In this document: positions 1 to 11,700 of the stretch, piece by piece
Layout of the letters: each line of letters opens with the position of its first letter
How positions within the stretch are numbered: the first letter of the stretch is position 1
Assembly (NCBI GenBank): GCA_036426205.1
Contig: CM071567.1
Location: 289,851,141-289,915,140, forward strand
Direction: 5' to 3'
Length of the DNA stretch: 64,000 bases
Source: Ascaphus truei
Taxonomy: Eukaryota > Chordata > Amphibia > Anura > Ascaphidae
Position numbers and translations under genes: made by a program
The notes under the pieces: generated by a model
Database searches by the model: none
Seen by the model: only the letters and a program-made list of their open reading frames with translations
Told to the model about the DNA's origin: nothing

Positions 1-1
1 A

Positions 2-250
2 CCCAGGAGTCTTTCTGATCCGGACATGCGCAGTTGCGCCGAATCCAATCCTATCGAATTGGTCTGGCATCAGCTGAAGGACCATATCCGAAAAGTGGTG
101 AAACCCTCAAAAAAGGATGAGTTGGTGAATGGCGTAATGAGTTTTTGGAACGATGTGCTCACCGTGGAACACTGTAATAAATATATCGACCATATTGCGA
201 CTGTGTTGCCCATTGTGATAGAGTGTAATGGGAAAGCATCAGGAAGGTAG
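2..250 (+). pseudogene. Tc1/mariner-type DDE transposase, C-terminal fragment
   Basis: The open frame enters from the left edge of the window and ends at a stop at 248-250. It contains SNPIELVWHQLKDHIR, the block around the last catalytic acidic residue in IS630/Tc1/mariner transposases (family consensus NPIE.VW..LK). This is followed by the usual C-terminal helix pattern with W, C-x-KYI and a basic tail. The first ATG (position 26) is internal, so this is not a start. Only about 80 residues are present, so the subfamily (Tc1, pogo-like or other) and the integrity of the rest cannot be judged. No splice site is needed to explain the visible part. It is the only transposase piece found in either copy of the large element. 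Confidence 0.7.
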
Positions 251-1200
251 TATAGTATTGTACTGTAGTATGGTAAGTACAGGCACACCAAGTACAGCAT
301 GATACAGGTAAGTATGGCACAGATTGTTTTACAGTATACAGTATGCACTTTACTGCACTAATTTTTAGAGAGAGCTGGCTGCACTACCAATCTTGTTACA
401 AAGTATTTACAGTACAGTAGTTCCAGTATTCAGTAGTTTGACAGTAGTAACTGCATACAGTAGTCCAATATAGAGTAATTTTATAGTACACAATGCAATT
501 ATATGCACTTAACTGCACTAATTTTTTATTTCCTTTTCAGAGACAACTGGCTGCACTACAAAAGGACGGGTGGGGCGAGGGGGGTTTCATGTGTAAATTG
601 GGTGAACTGTGTGTATAGTGTATCTACAGTCATGATTTACACAACCCCCCCCTCTCTCAATGAACTACAGAATGCAATGTGGCCATGACGAACAAGATAA
701 AGACTACAAATTTGTATTACTGTTTTTATTATTATAAATGTGCATTATTCATGATTATTTGTATTTTTCATTCTTCCATTATTATGCACCGGCCCTAAAA
801 TTTCAACTGAGAGAAGAACGACAGTACACTACTGTACACTACTGTACACTACTGTACATGTACAAAGAAGATAAACACTGAAAATGATTATTTGTATTTT
901 TTATTCCTGATAAAATAAAATAAATATTTCATTACTGTACATTCACATTTTTTTTCTTTGAACTTTATATTCACTGTGAATGTGTGTGTGGGGGAGGATT
1001 CATCAAGAAGGCTTACATTTTTATTAATTGGTTACATTTTTATTCATTGGTTACATAATCAGATTAACATATTCAATTCGAGAAGGGTTTATCACATGTG
1101 CGCATGCGTTACCGTAAACAAAGCCTCAAAGGGTTGGGGGGGGGTCATCATAATGGATTAGCATAAGGGATTAGCCAAGCATTTGAAAATGATTGTGAAG

Positions 1201-2110
1201 TTATACACGCATGCGCATTAATCATCAACTAGGTCCCTTCCCAAAGAGGATTACACGCAGGCGCAGAGATGTGACACTCGGCCCGGGAAGATTAAAAGCA
1301 CAAAGCCAAGCTTTTGAAAATGAATGGTTTTCGAGAGGTGTCGATAAGAAGATGAAATACTTGAGCCTTGTGTGTGTCTGTGGGGGGAGGGGGGTAAAGC
1401 TGCATGAAGGATTAGCAGTACTGAACTGTAGTTCAAAGACATATTTTCAACATGTCATCATAATGTTTTGATCCACAGACCCCCAAATCAATAAAAATTG
1501 CATAAAGCATGTGAATGACCAGTGTAACATTAAAAATCTACAGTACCGATAGAATTTCAGAATAACAAGAATTTTTATGCAGGCACACATGTCTGGAAAC
1601 GAAACATAAAAAAAATATATATTTTTTTTTTCCAGACTTCAACTTCCACATGATTGTGAAGTTATACACGCATGCGCATTAATCATCAACTAGGTCCCTT
1701 CCCAAAGAGGATTACACGCAGGCACAGAGATGTGACGCTCGGCTCGGAAGATAAAAGCACAAAGCCAAGCTTTTGAAAATTAATGGTTTTTGAGAGGTGT
1801 CGATAAGAAGTTGAAATACTTGAGCCTTGTGTGTGTCTGCGGGGGGAGGGGGCTAAAGCTGCATGAAGGATTAGCAAAGACATATTTTCAACAGGTCATA
1901 TAATGTTTTGATCCCCAGACCGTGAAATCAATACAATTTACATAAAGCATGTGAATGACCAGTGAAATATTAAAAATCTACAGTACCGATAGAATATCAG
2001 AATAACAAGAATTTTTATGCAGGCACACATGTCTGTAAACGAAACATTAAAAAAAAAAAAAATTCAGACTTCAACTTCCACATGATTACACGCAGGCGCT
2101 GAAATGTGAC
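1201..2110 (+). repeat. Subterminal tandem duplication with repeated GATTACACGCAGGCG motif (copy A)
   Basis: A block of about 460 bp starting at 1201 is repeated from 1662, and a third, shortened start follows at about 2080. Each unit carries a motif close to GATTACACGCAGGCGCAG followed by a (A/T)GTGAC box, at about 1249, 1710 and 2084. The motif also occurs in altered form in copy B. Short ORFs over these units are shadows of the repeats. Subterminal repeat arrays in DNA transposons often bind element-encoded proteins; that role is inference here. Confidence 0.75.
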
Positions 2111-2732
2111 ACCAGGCTCTGTACGTTATACACGCAGGAATGTGATGACAGGTTCGGGATGATTGAAGCCAGAAAGCCATCTGTATGTGAGAGGTGTACT
2201 GAACTGTAGATAAGAAGTTGAAATAGTACTTTAGCCGTGTGTGTGCGGGGGCGAGAGGGAGAGCGCTGTATGCGCCGAAATGTGATACTGTAACACGCCT
2301 ATGCATTTCAACAATGTATGGTACACGCATAATACTGTATAAAAAGAGAATGAAAATAAATAAAAGTAAAAGTACTGATTACAAAATAATACAGTACATA
2401 CAGTACTGTATAGAAATGTGATAATTTTATATTCGAAGAAGATGCGACGCTATATTTTTATAATACTGTATACTGTAAATCCTCCATTTTACAAATACTG
2501 CGCGCGCACACACAGACATAATGCATTAGACTTATTAGCCTTTTCAGACAACAGCTCACGAACGCCCACCTGTGTTTTTAGACGGTATTTCAGTATAGCG
2601 GACAGCGCTAAAAATCCGAGCGCTAACATACCGGAAAGCGCTACGGAAAATAAGAAAATATACCGCATCTGGCCACGGTTAGCAGAGCGCCGCGGATCAG
2701 GGTGCATTAGGATAAAGGCGGCCGCAGCTGTA

Positions 2733-3107
2733 TGTACCACTATAAAGGAAAATATTTATAAAATTCTTAACTATTGGTACCTCACCCTAAGCCGACTGAA
2801 GCAAATCTACCCTCTGGTGTCGGATCTGTGCTGGAGGGGCTGTGGGCAAAAAGGGGATATGCTGCATATTTGGTGGACATGTCCAGCGATACAGACATTT
2901 GGGACACTAGTCCAAACAATTATTAAAGATACCACAGAATTGTCCACCCCACTGGACCCTCTAACTTTCCTACTGGCAAAGCCAGTGGAGAATGTGGATC
3001 GTCCTATGAGACGTCTAATATCATTTATACTGAAGCGGCTAGATGCTCTGTGGCAGCCTCCTGGAAAAAGATTGCCCCCCTGTGATGGTGAAGGGGTAAC
3101 CACACCA
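2733..3107 (+). pseudogene. L1/Tx1-type LINE ORF2, C-terminal fragment
   Basis: Directly after the transposon end the frame reads the C-terminal region typical of L1-clade ORF2 proteins. It has a tyrosine/tryptophan-rich stretch (YKILNYWYLTLSRL) and then the Cys-rich knuckle CWRGCGQKGDMLHIWWTC. It ends at a stop at 3105-3107, just before AATAAA (3111-3116). Reverse transcriptase and endonuclease are absent; they would lie to the left of the transposon insertion, outside the window. It is a fragment in the same orientation as the transposon. Confidence 0.8.
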
Positions 3108-3119
3108 TGAAATAAAGGC

Positions 3120-4560
3120 ATTCTGCTCGGCTGGGTTCCCCTGAGTCAGATAAAGTGACTGTAGAGTGTCAGTTCTGCAGTCCAGGGCTGGCTGAAGTCC
3201 TATTAATGTGTAATAACATGTCTAAAATGCGCCTGCTAGGAATAAGGGGCTTCTATCTCTGTTTAAAGGGTTAATTGGATGTGTGCCTGTGGTTATGTGG
3301 TGGAGCCCGGCATTGCAACACTGTATAATTGTGTAACCGCAGACAAGCAAGGGAAGCCTTAACCGTGAGCTAAATTGGTTAAGTGGTCTGCAGTCATGAA
3401 AAGATGCCGTATTGCAACAATGTATAATGTGGTCTCATCATCCAATTAAGGTCAATTGGGAAAGTGTGTCTGCGGTTATCGATTGGGTCCGGTCATTGCA
3501 ACATTGCATCCTGGCCCCAAAACGCAGACAGTTAAACCACAAGCCACATCACAGCCCACACATAATTAACTAGCTAACTTTTGATAGGAAGGTCCTGCTC
3601 TCTGATTTTTGATATGAAGGGTTCTAGGGGGTAATCATTTAACCATGAATAGTTATGGGAATCTAACATTTATTTAAAGGCATAAATAAGAAGTGCCTCT
3701 GATTTTGGTATCTTAAAGTTATAAGAACCGGGACATTTACATTTCAACCAGGCAGGACAGCGAATACATTAAGCATTCACTATTTTTATTTATGATCAGC
3801 CAGTTCAGGGATGAGTCATGCATTATGTAAGTCCGAACTTCTGAGACTCCCTGTGGAGATGACTCCAGAGTGTCTACGAAAGTCCGGGGCTTCAAAAGGT
3901 ACCGACCTGGTGAAGGTGTTAAATGTCAGGAACTGTATATAAACAGTTTGCCTAGCAGATGTCCGGGCATCCTGGAGAAAGGTAGACATTCTGCCACCAT
4001 GCAAGGGGCTTGGTCAGGTATGCTAAGCGGGTTAAGTGTGATGTAAGCGCATGACCCTTGGCATACTGTGAAGCCCTTTGCCCGGCTGCAGGAACAGTTG
4101 GCAAACTTGCAATTGGGTGGGAATTTGCTTCCCATGCCAAGATTGTCTGTGTATTACCCAGATAGGCTTGGGAGGGTGTTATAAGCACGTGCGGGTGGTT
4201 GTTCAACTGTGATCCATCTGAAGGTGTAGCGTGTGGTACAGAGACGATTCCATCGCAGCCAAGGATTGTACCCCGCTACGAAAGTTCATTAGAACTAAGG
4301 ACTTGTAAACGAATTCTGCAAGTGCAGAACGAAGATATTTCTTTCGGCGAAGATATGGGGGCTGCAAGCGGCGCCCCTAGCCAAAGACGGTTTCGCATCT
4401 CTGTTTGCGTATTTAACCAGCTCCTGGGAATTGATACCTAGAGACTGTATTTCGTGGACTTTCATTCTGGAAACCATTTATTTCGTTTTACCTCTTTCCC
4501 GTAAGTGTTATTTTGTAAATCAAGCTGTGTGTGTTTTTTTGTGAATAAATTAAAATTTAT
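3120..4560 (+). other. LTR-like unit without recognisable gene
   Basis: No coding frame is recognisable. The stretch has three imperfect copies of a block containing CATTGCAACA..TGTATAAT (about 3310-3510), a TATA-like element TATATAAAC near 3936, and a polyadenylation-like GAATAAATT near 4542, followed by the 3' end of a neighbouring LINE. This layout (repeated U3-like enhancer, TATA, poly(A) signal) would fit a solitary LTR. I do not see clear TG...CA ends or target duplication, so the assignment is tentative. Confidence 0.3.
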
Positions 4561-5240
4561 TTTATTGTATTGTATTGTATGTCTTTATTTATATAGCGCC
4601 ATTAATGTACATAGCGCTTCACAGCAGTAATACATGTGGTAATCCAATAAATAACAGATAATATAAATAACAGATCATGGGAATAAGTGCTTTAGACATT
4701 AAGGAAGAGGAGTCCCTGCTCCGAGGAGCTTACAGTCTAATTGGTAGGTAGGGAGAACGTACAGAGACAGTAGGAGGGAGTTCTGGTAAGTGCATCTGCA
4801 GGGGGCCAAGCTTTATGTGCCATGTGTTCAGAATAGCCACAGTGCTATTCATATGCTTCTTTAAGCAAGTGTGTCTTAAGGTGGGTCTTAAAGGTGGATA
4901 GAGAGGGTGCTAGTCGGGTACTGAGGGGAAGGGCATTCCAGAGGTGAGGGGCAGTCAATGAAAAAGGTTTAAGGCGGGAGAGGGCTTTAGATACAAAGGG
5001 GGTAGAAAGAAGACATCCTTGAGAAGAACGCAAGAGTCTGGATGGTGCATAACGAGAAATTAGGGCTGAGATGTAAGGAGGGGCAGAAGAGTGTAAAGCT
5101 TTAAAAGTGAGGAGAAGAATGGAGTGTGAGATGCGGGATTTGATCGGAAGCCAGGAGAGGGATTTCATGAGGGGAGATGCTGAGACAGATCTAGGAAAGA
5201 GTAGAGTGATTCTGGCAGCAGCGTTAAGGATAGATTATAG
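4561..5240 (-). mobile_element. CR1/L2-group LINE, 3' end
   Basis: The minus strand holds the end of a non-LTR ORF2 (4845-5168), then about 280 bp of 3' UTR and a short tandem repeat of about five bases (ATACA type on the minus strand, 4563-4580). CR1/L2-type LINEs typically end in short tandem repeats rather than poly(A). The plus-strand text TATTTATATAGCGCCATTAATGTACATAGCGC is, from general knowledge, a common interspersed repeat in frog and fish genomes. The element is strongly 5' truncated. Confidence 0.65.
4845..5168 (-). pseudogene. CR1/L2-type ORF2 C-terminal tail
   Basis: About 107 residues match the C-terminal tail shared by L2, CR1 and Rex1-like ORF2 proteins. They open with an LPIKSRI-type block and contain LLTFKALHSSAPPYISAL, a serine/arginine stretch, a LWNALPLS-type motif, and end in a TFKTHLKTHLL helix. 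Reverse transcriptase and endonuclease domains are missing upstream. The frame is open over this short piece, but the protein is only a remnant. Confidence 0.7.
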
Positions 5241-5459
5241 GGGAGACAGGTGAGAGGCAGGAAGGCCGGACAGCAGGAGGTTACAGTAATCAAGACGGGA
5301 GAGAATGAGGGCCTGAGTCAGAGTTTTAGCAGTCGAGCAACAGAGGAAAGGGCGTATCTTTGTTATATTGCGGAGGAAAAAGCGACAGGTTTTAGAAATG
5401 TTTTGAATGTGAGGGGCAAATGTTGTTCAATCAAAGGATCTAGGTCTTTCTGGTGTTAA

Positions 5460-6190
5460 AAGCACTGGTCTCCCATGACACCCACAATCCAGACTGGCTG
5501 TTGAGAGAAGGATAAATGAGATAATGCTAATAGAAAAAAATACAGCTTTCTAAAGCAATCAACATACGAATTTTATAGAATGGGATCCATGGATACAGCA
5601 ATAAATTGAACCACACAGGTCTGACAACCGAGTTCCTCAATACTGGCAAGATAAAAATAGCTTATCTTAGCTATTAAGAACCCAACTTGACCCAAAGTTG
5701 ACCAAAATGATATCTTGAGTAAAATTCGCTAATGAGTATAAGTAGAATCTCAAAATAACGAAAGGATAATACCTACTGGTGGATGGGTTGGCTGTAGCGG
5801 GTGTGGGGGAGCAGGGGGTGGGATCACTACACCCCTGCCCGCCTCCAATCCATTCCCCTCCTCCGCACCCCCCTTCTTCCTTGTCCAGTTCCTTTTTTCT
5901 TTTTCCTCTTTCCTCTTCTCTCTCCTTCTTGTCTTGTCCTTATAAGGACATTAACCTGATAGCGCTAATGGATATGACACGAACCACCTGACCGAACCTG
6001 ACATGCCTAACTGAATAGACAAAAAGATATACGATACAATATGGTGTGCTGAAAATCAATTCATTGTATTTTGAAATTCTCCATGTAAGTACATGAAAGC
6101 ATCTTATTGTATATTGCCCTGTTCAAATGTGCATGGATGTGGTTTGTAATCCGATTACCCAATAAAAATGTTTGAAATAAAAAAAAACCC
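5460..6190 (+). mobile_element. Retroposed 3' end with poly(A) signal and A-tail
   Basis: The segment ends with CCCAATAAAAATGTTTGAAATAAAAAAAAA at 6160-6187: two polyadenylation hexamers and an A-run, the mark of a target-primed insertion. The A-tail directly abuts sequence leading into the palindrome at 6228. Upstream is a pyrimidine-rich block (5820-5940). No coding domain is recognised, so it is probably the 3' UTR of an L1-like LINE or a retroposed transcript. The 5' boundary is estimated. Confidence 0.45.
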
Positions 6191-6227
6191 ACAAAAGTCC
6201 TTCGGAGACACAAGCTGCCATCTTCTA

Positions 6228-9068
6228 ATGTACTTACCCCTACCATCATGAAGGGCGTCCTCGTCAGCATGCTACAGATCCATGTCCTCCGATGCTAGCA
6301 AGAATACATGAAAAAATATAATCTAATGGCCCCTAACCCCTTATCACCTTAGCGGTTAATAACCGCTATAGTAATTAAGGGGTTAAGCCACCCTCCCCTG
6401 CTACCCACCCAGGAAGCCTAACCATCCACCCCAGGACCACTATACCCACCCTGTACCCATTGAGTGACATAGTGGTACATCATACACATATATTATGGGC
6501 ATGATAAGCCACTATATCACTCAATAATCACCCTAATAAAAAAGCATGATGGCCAGAAATACACAATAATAAAAGGTATACACAAGTATCTAAACACCCC
6601 AATTCAATAAATAAAAGCACTAGCCAACCAATTAAATACATAAATTTAAAGCACTGGCCAACCAATCAATTTAATAAATAAAAGCACTAACCAACCAATC
6701 ATTTTAATAAATAAATGCACTAACTAACGAAACAATCAATTAATTTTAAACATTAGCCAAGAAAACAATTAATTAATTTAAACCACTGGCCAACAAATCA
6801 ATGAATTAATAAAACAACTAGCCAACACATCAATTAAAACCAGTAGCCAACAAAATAAATACTTCATTAAAAATGCTAAACAATCGGAAAATTAAATAAA
6901 AACAAGTCATCCAAATTACAAACAATTTAAGCCAAGCAATAAACAGAAAACTAAAAAACAACAATCAATAGAAAAAAGCATTTGCCAAAAAATGAATTGG
7001 CTCTCACTAAACAGGCACAGATTAATACATTATCAATCAATGGGCAATGAAAAACATAACAAGAAAAAAAAAGAAAAAAATTCAATAAAGAAACCTGTAA
7101 AAATCAAATTCCATACATTCAATATTTTACTTGCCTTTAGAAGTGTTGACCCTACGAATCCCGGCGATTCATACCGCGATGTCATCAAAGTCAATCCAGC
7201 GCCATCCACCTTAAAGAAATGGAACAGGTAACAAAATTCTTCTTTCTTTTATCTTCTATCACCGTCTACTTTCTTCATCTGTCATTATTTCTTTGTTTTC
7301 TTTAATCTTCTATCTTCATCTGTCAATCCAAAACCCAATAGTAAATCCAGAACAGGATGTTCTCTCGTTACCTTCTTCCTGTTAAATAAGGCATTCAGAC
7401 CTTATTTAGGGCCTGTGACGTCACATTTTCAGGTCTGATGGTACAGCTCCAATCTATTGGATGCTGTATCATGTGCCCAGATCCTTTTTTTGTTTTGTTA
7501 AGTGAGGTACATCACATCCTTAAAACCATATGGCTATATCACATGGTATTACAGCCAATAGGATTGAAGACAATCCCATTGGTTGCTGTACCATGTGATG
7601 GGTTCCATTAGTTCAAAAGGATGTGATATCACTTTAAGGGATGACGTCACATCCTTTTGAACTAATGTAACCTATCACATAGTACAGCAACCAATGAGAT
7701 TGTCTTCAATCCCATTGGCTGTAATACCATATTATACCATATTATATAGACATGTGGTTTCAAGGATGTGACGTACCTCCCAAAGATGTGGGCACATGAT
7801 ACAGCGTCCAATCAGATTGGAGCTGTACCATTTGACCTGAAAATGTGACAGCACAGGCCCTATATAAGGCCTGGATGCCTCATTTAACAGGAAGAAGATA
7901 ACGAGAGAACATCCTGTTCTGGATTTAACATTGGGTTTTGGATTGACAGATGAAGATTGAAGATAAAAGAAAATAAAGAAATAATGACAAATTAACAAAG
8001 AAGATGGTGATAGAAGATAAAAAAAAGAAGAATGTTCTTACCTGTTCCGGATCTTCAAGGTGGATGGCGTTGGATTGACTTTGATGACATCGCGGTATGA
8101 GAGCTTGCAGAATCACTGGGATTCGAAGGGTCAACACTTAGAAAGGTAAGAAAAATATTGAATGTATGGAATTGTATTTTTACAGGTTTTTTGATTGGAT
8201 TTTTTTTTTTTTATGTTTTTCATTGCCCATTGACTGATAAGGCCAGTTTAGGGTACAGATCAATACAGTGAGAGCCAATTCATTTTTTGTCAAATGCTTT
8301 TTTTCTATTGATTGTTGTTTTTTAGTTTTGTTTATTGTTTGGCTTAAATTGTTTGTAATTTGGATGGCTTGTTTTAATTTCATTTAACAATTGTTTAGCA
8401 TTTTAAATTAATGATTTTTTTTGGCTACTGGTTTTAATTGATGTATTAGCTAGTGGTTTTATTAATTCATTGATTTGTTGGCTAGTGATTTAAATTCATT
8501 AATTGCTTTTTTGGATAATGTTTGAAATGAATTGATTGTTTTGTTGGTTAGTGAGTTCATTTTTTTTAATTGGTTGGTTAGTGCGTTTATATATTAAATT
8601 GATTGGTTGTTTAGTGCTTTTATTTATTAAATTGATTTGTTAGTGGTTTTATGTATATTTTTAATTGGTTGGCTGGTGCTTTTATTTATTGAATTGGAGT
8701 GTTTAGGTGCTTGTGTATATCTTTTATTATTGTGTATTTTTGGCCTTCATGGTATTTTATTTAGGGTGACCATTGAGTGATATATTGGCTTATCATGCCC
8801 ATATTATATGTGTATGATGTACCACTATGCCAATCAATGGGTACAGGGTAGGTATAGTGGTCCCGGGGTGGGTGGTTAGGCATCCCGGGTGGGTATCGGG
8901 GAAAGGTGGGTTAACACCTTAATTACTATAGCAGTTATTAACCGCTAAGTTGATTAAGGATTTATGGCCCATTAGAATGTATTTTTTCATGTATTCTTGC
9001 TGGCATCAGAAGACATGGACCTGGAGAATGCTGAAGAGGATGCCTTTGATTATGGCAGGGGTAAGAAT
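6228..9068. repeat. 2.8-kb foldback palindrome
   Basis: The left arm (6228 to about 7640) is repeated in reverse complement in the right arm (about 7640-9068). Examples: CTTACCCCT...CAAGAATAC at 6229-6308 matches GTATTCTTG...GGGGTAAG at 8990-9066; the AACCGCTA block at 6356 matches 8935; GCATTCAGACC at 7390 matches GGCCTGGATGCC at 7869. The centre is near 7640 around GATGACGTCACATCC. The arms differ by substitutions and small gaps and their inner halves are AT-rich. There is no coding frame. It belongs to a foldback family also seen at 20660-21830 and 29050-30250. Confidence 0.85.
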
Positions 9069-9254
9069 AAAGGTTTATTTACTTTAATTATGCTGGCTGG
9101 CTAATGTTTTTTTTTTATATAATGGGCAAATGAGCTACAGTATTATCCATATCTGGATAATAGTAATTTTGCCCATTACTGTACTGTATATATTGGGGGG
9201 GGGGGGTAGGAGGGGGATGTATGTATTTGAATGCATGCTTATACATTTTTTTTA

Positions 9255-9600
9255 GCCACAGAATTGGAAAGGAGCCCCGGGCACCCACAAGAACCACCCG
9301 AGGCCTCTGGACACACACGGGTACCACCTGAGGACCCACAGACACCTGCAGGGGACCCATGAGGACCACCCGAGGGCCCCCAGACCCACATGGGAATGAC
9401 CCAAGGGCCCCCTGACACCCGTGGGGGCGATCCGCGGACCTCCAGACATCAGCGGCGACCACCTGTGGACCCCATTGGGGACATCTGGAGGCCCAAGGAG
9501 CCTGAGGGTCCCCAGACAGCCGTGGGTACCCCCCGGGTGCACTGTGGGGACCACAGACACCTGACGGGTCCACCCAGGGACCCCTGCCGGCCTGTGGTAT
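9255..9600. repeat. GC-rich minisatellite-like module of the foldback family
   Basis: Imperfect repeats of about 30 bp built on GACCACCCGAGG, CCCCAGACCCAC and similar words. The block lies beside the palindrome and follows a short inverted pair (TATTATCC..GGATAATA near 9140-9160). The same arrangement recurs at 21150-21600 (inverted) and 29400-29760, so it is part of the repeat family. Long proline/glycine-rich frames on both strands are a by-product of composition. Confidence 0.7.
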
Positions 9601-10115
9601 TAATCCTGTGTGTAAAAAAATTAAATATGGTTTTATGTGGGGGTACAGAGGGTGGGTTGTGTTTTGGTGGTTATTACATATTTTAATTTAAATTTTATTA
9701 CTACTGCTGAGGCGCATCTGAGTCTAACACATCACCGGTTTTTCCCTGGCTTTTTCCTGGAATGCGACGCACTTTACTTGGAGCATGCCGCATTCATTTT
9801 GCGTTCTCAGCCACGGGTCATGCGCGGTTGACGCGCGGTTGATGCGTTTATTGAGAATGGTTCGGATTTAATAGGTTGCAATTCTTCGCGTGTCCGCCAG
9901 ATGGCAGATATTCATGAATTGTAATGCGCATGCGCTTCAGTAATGTGTCGACTTGCAGGTGTTTCGTTTAAAAAAGATACCACAGTGTGCTATTGTAACT
10001 TGGCCTTGAGACTGAAGGAAGAGGTTGCAAAAATGTATCAATTTAGGCTCTTCATATTAAAGAAAGACAACGACCAGTTTCAGTTACAGTATTCTCCAGA
10101 GACCCGCCGCCCACC

Positions 10116-10691
10116 ATGAGTGTTCAAGTGCAGCCCGTTTTCCAAAAACCCGACAGAAGTTACGCGTATTTGATATGGGCCGCGATTAATGCAACAGATG
10201 ATAAGATGACAACAGTTGTTCAAATTTATCAGTATTTTATCGAAAACTATGACTTTTGCAAATTTTCGCCAGCTCCTCATACGTGGAAGCGTGCAATAAG
10301 GAAAAGGTTATGTAGCGATCCCTGTTTTTATCGTATTGAACCACAATTTGTTGGAGGGTATTGGTGTGTATCACCGGCTTTTTCCTGTATCTATGATCAT
10401 GCAGACGGCAAAAGGCGAAGGGTCGTGTTAAAATCAACTAAGAAACGACAGTCGCTTCCAAGCAATGCACCGGCACCGGCTTTCGATAACGGTCCCACCG
10501 TCAACCCTGAGCCTGAGTCGGATTTCGCGTGCAGTTTCGATCAAGCTTGCATGTACCTAAGCAATTTCCAGCCTCATCAGCTGACTACAGGTGGACTAGT
10601 CCCACTGCAAACTATCGACGTGGATGATCAAGAACACTGGACTGGCAATGGACCGGCGTCGGCGCCAGCTGAATGGGAAATGCTATGGTGA
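10116..10691 (+). CDS. Forkhead-like winged-helix protein encoded in the transposon
   Basis: ATG at 10116 has a good context (CCCACCATGA); the frame encodes 191 residues to a TGA. Residues 11-87 follow the forkhead pattern: KP..SY..LI at 11-20, AI at 23-24, T...IY at 33-38, F at 47, W at 57, IR..L at 61-65, F at 71, and GGYW...P at 80-87. In forkhead helix 3 the conserved NSIRH..LS is replaced by RAIRKR.LC, so the usual Asn and His base-contact residues are absent. Residues 88-191 are basic then acidic/proline-rich, like an activation or interaction tail. GTGAGT at 10688 overlaps the stop and could be a splice donor; a strong acceptor (polypyrimidine then CAG) ends at about 11019, but joining them gives a stop at the junction. 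A poly(A) signal AATAAA lies at 11251. Function is inferred: nuclear DNA-binding factor of the element. Confidence 0.7.
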   Translation: MSVQVQPVFQKPDRSYAYLIWAAINATDDKMTTVVQIYQYFIENYDFCKFSPAPHTWKRAIRKRLCSDPCFYRIEPQFVGGYWCVSPAFSCIYDHADGKRRRVVLKSTKKRQSLPSNAPAPAFDNGPTVNPEPESDFACSFDQACMYLSNFQPHQLTTGGLVPLQTIDVDDQEHWTGNGPASAPAEWEMLW

Positions 10692-11700
10692 GTATTGTTG
10701 CCGTATTATTTTCTGTATTTTTTTTATTTTGACAATACAGTATCAATATCGGTGCGATTCAAAAGTCAAGCGATTCTCCTGTAAGCAATATCATTGGCTG
10801 AACGGCTTCTAAAGTACTGTACTGCAGATACTGAACAATTGGTGGAACGCTAGGTGCATGCGCATTGGAACCTTCTTGAAACGCATATGCGTATCATTAC
10901 ATCCACGGTAGGCGCATGCACATGTGAACAGGAGATGCCCCCCGAGAAAATTATTGGTGGGACTGGCTGGGAACTTCTTTAGACCATTACAGTAAAACTT
11001 TTCTTTTTGTTTTTCCTCAGAAAAGAAAGCGGCTAATGGAGGGATTTCGATGGATAATATCACTTTGTGTAACAATGCCTGCACATTGCTGAATCGGATT
11101 TAAAAAGCCACGTACCGGAGGCTACAGTATAGTGGCCGTTGTTATTGATTAGGATAGAATACTGTACCTGAAACAGTATGCTGATGTTTTCCGGCCGTAC
11201 AGTTTACAATACTTTTTTATAAACAGTATACTGTGTATTAAACCCGAAAAAATAAAAACTATGCATTTATTCTACATGTATTACAGTACTGTACATACTG
11301 TACAGTATGTGTCTTCTATACAGTGCCAGTACATACAGTACAGTACTGTATGTGTCTTCTATATTTTTTTTATACTCTTGTACTGAGCATGCCTACAGTA
11401 TACAGTACAGTGTGCCTGAAAAGTAGTGTACATTCTAGAAACACTGTATTTTGTTACAGTAGCAAAGGAGCCAATGGAACAATGTAAAACAAATCAACAT
11501 GTTCTTTTATTGGTGGAGTAAGTACAAAAACATTTATTTACAAATACTGTACAATGTAGAAACATTTTAAGTGCACAGCAATTCAAAACATCAAAAGGTG
11601 TATGGTTTACTGCTACAGTAGTGAAAACATTTATGTATACAAAGTAAAAACATTTACAGTCAGTCACTATGGTTTACAGTCACATGTTTTAAAAACAAAT

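Larger units (their letters stand above)
1..2730 (+). mobile_element. Right-hand part of a large Tc1/mariner-like transposon (copy A)
   Basis: Seen: the right end lies at 2730, where ...GGCGGCCGCAGCTG is followed by TA (2731-2732) and then by L1 coding sequence, so the element interrupted a LINE. Its right 2.4 kb is a diverged relative of 15280-17764 (copy B): shared stretches include the short exon-like blocks near 360-690 and 15260-15680, the block around 960-1140 and 16020-16130, the subterminal repeats, and the last 200 bp. A transposase C-terminus lies at 2-250, close to where copy B has lost sequence. Known: TA target duplication and CAGTGGCG-type termini fit Tc1/mariner. Inference: the left part of this copy lies outside the window. 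Confidence 0.65.

Noticed and set aside
9115..9573. Long Pro/Gly-rich frames on both strands
   Set aside because: They overlap in several frames, follow the GC-rich minisatellite, and recur at 21128-21722 and 29143-29698 as composition effects.
10688..11019. Intron in the forkhead-like gene
   Set aside because: Good donor and acceptor are present, but joining them yields a stop at the junction, so no longer protein results.
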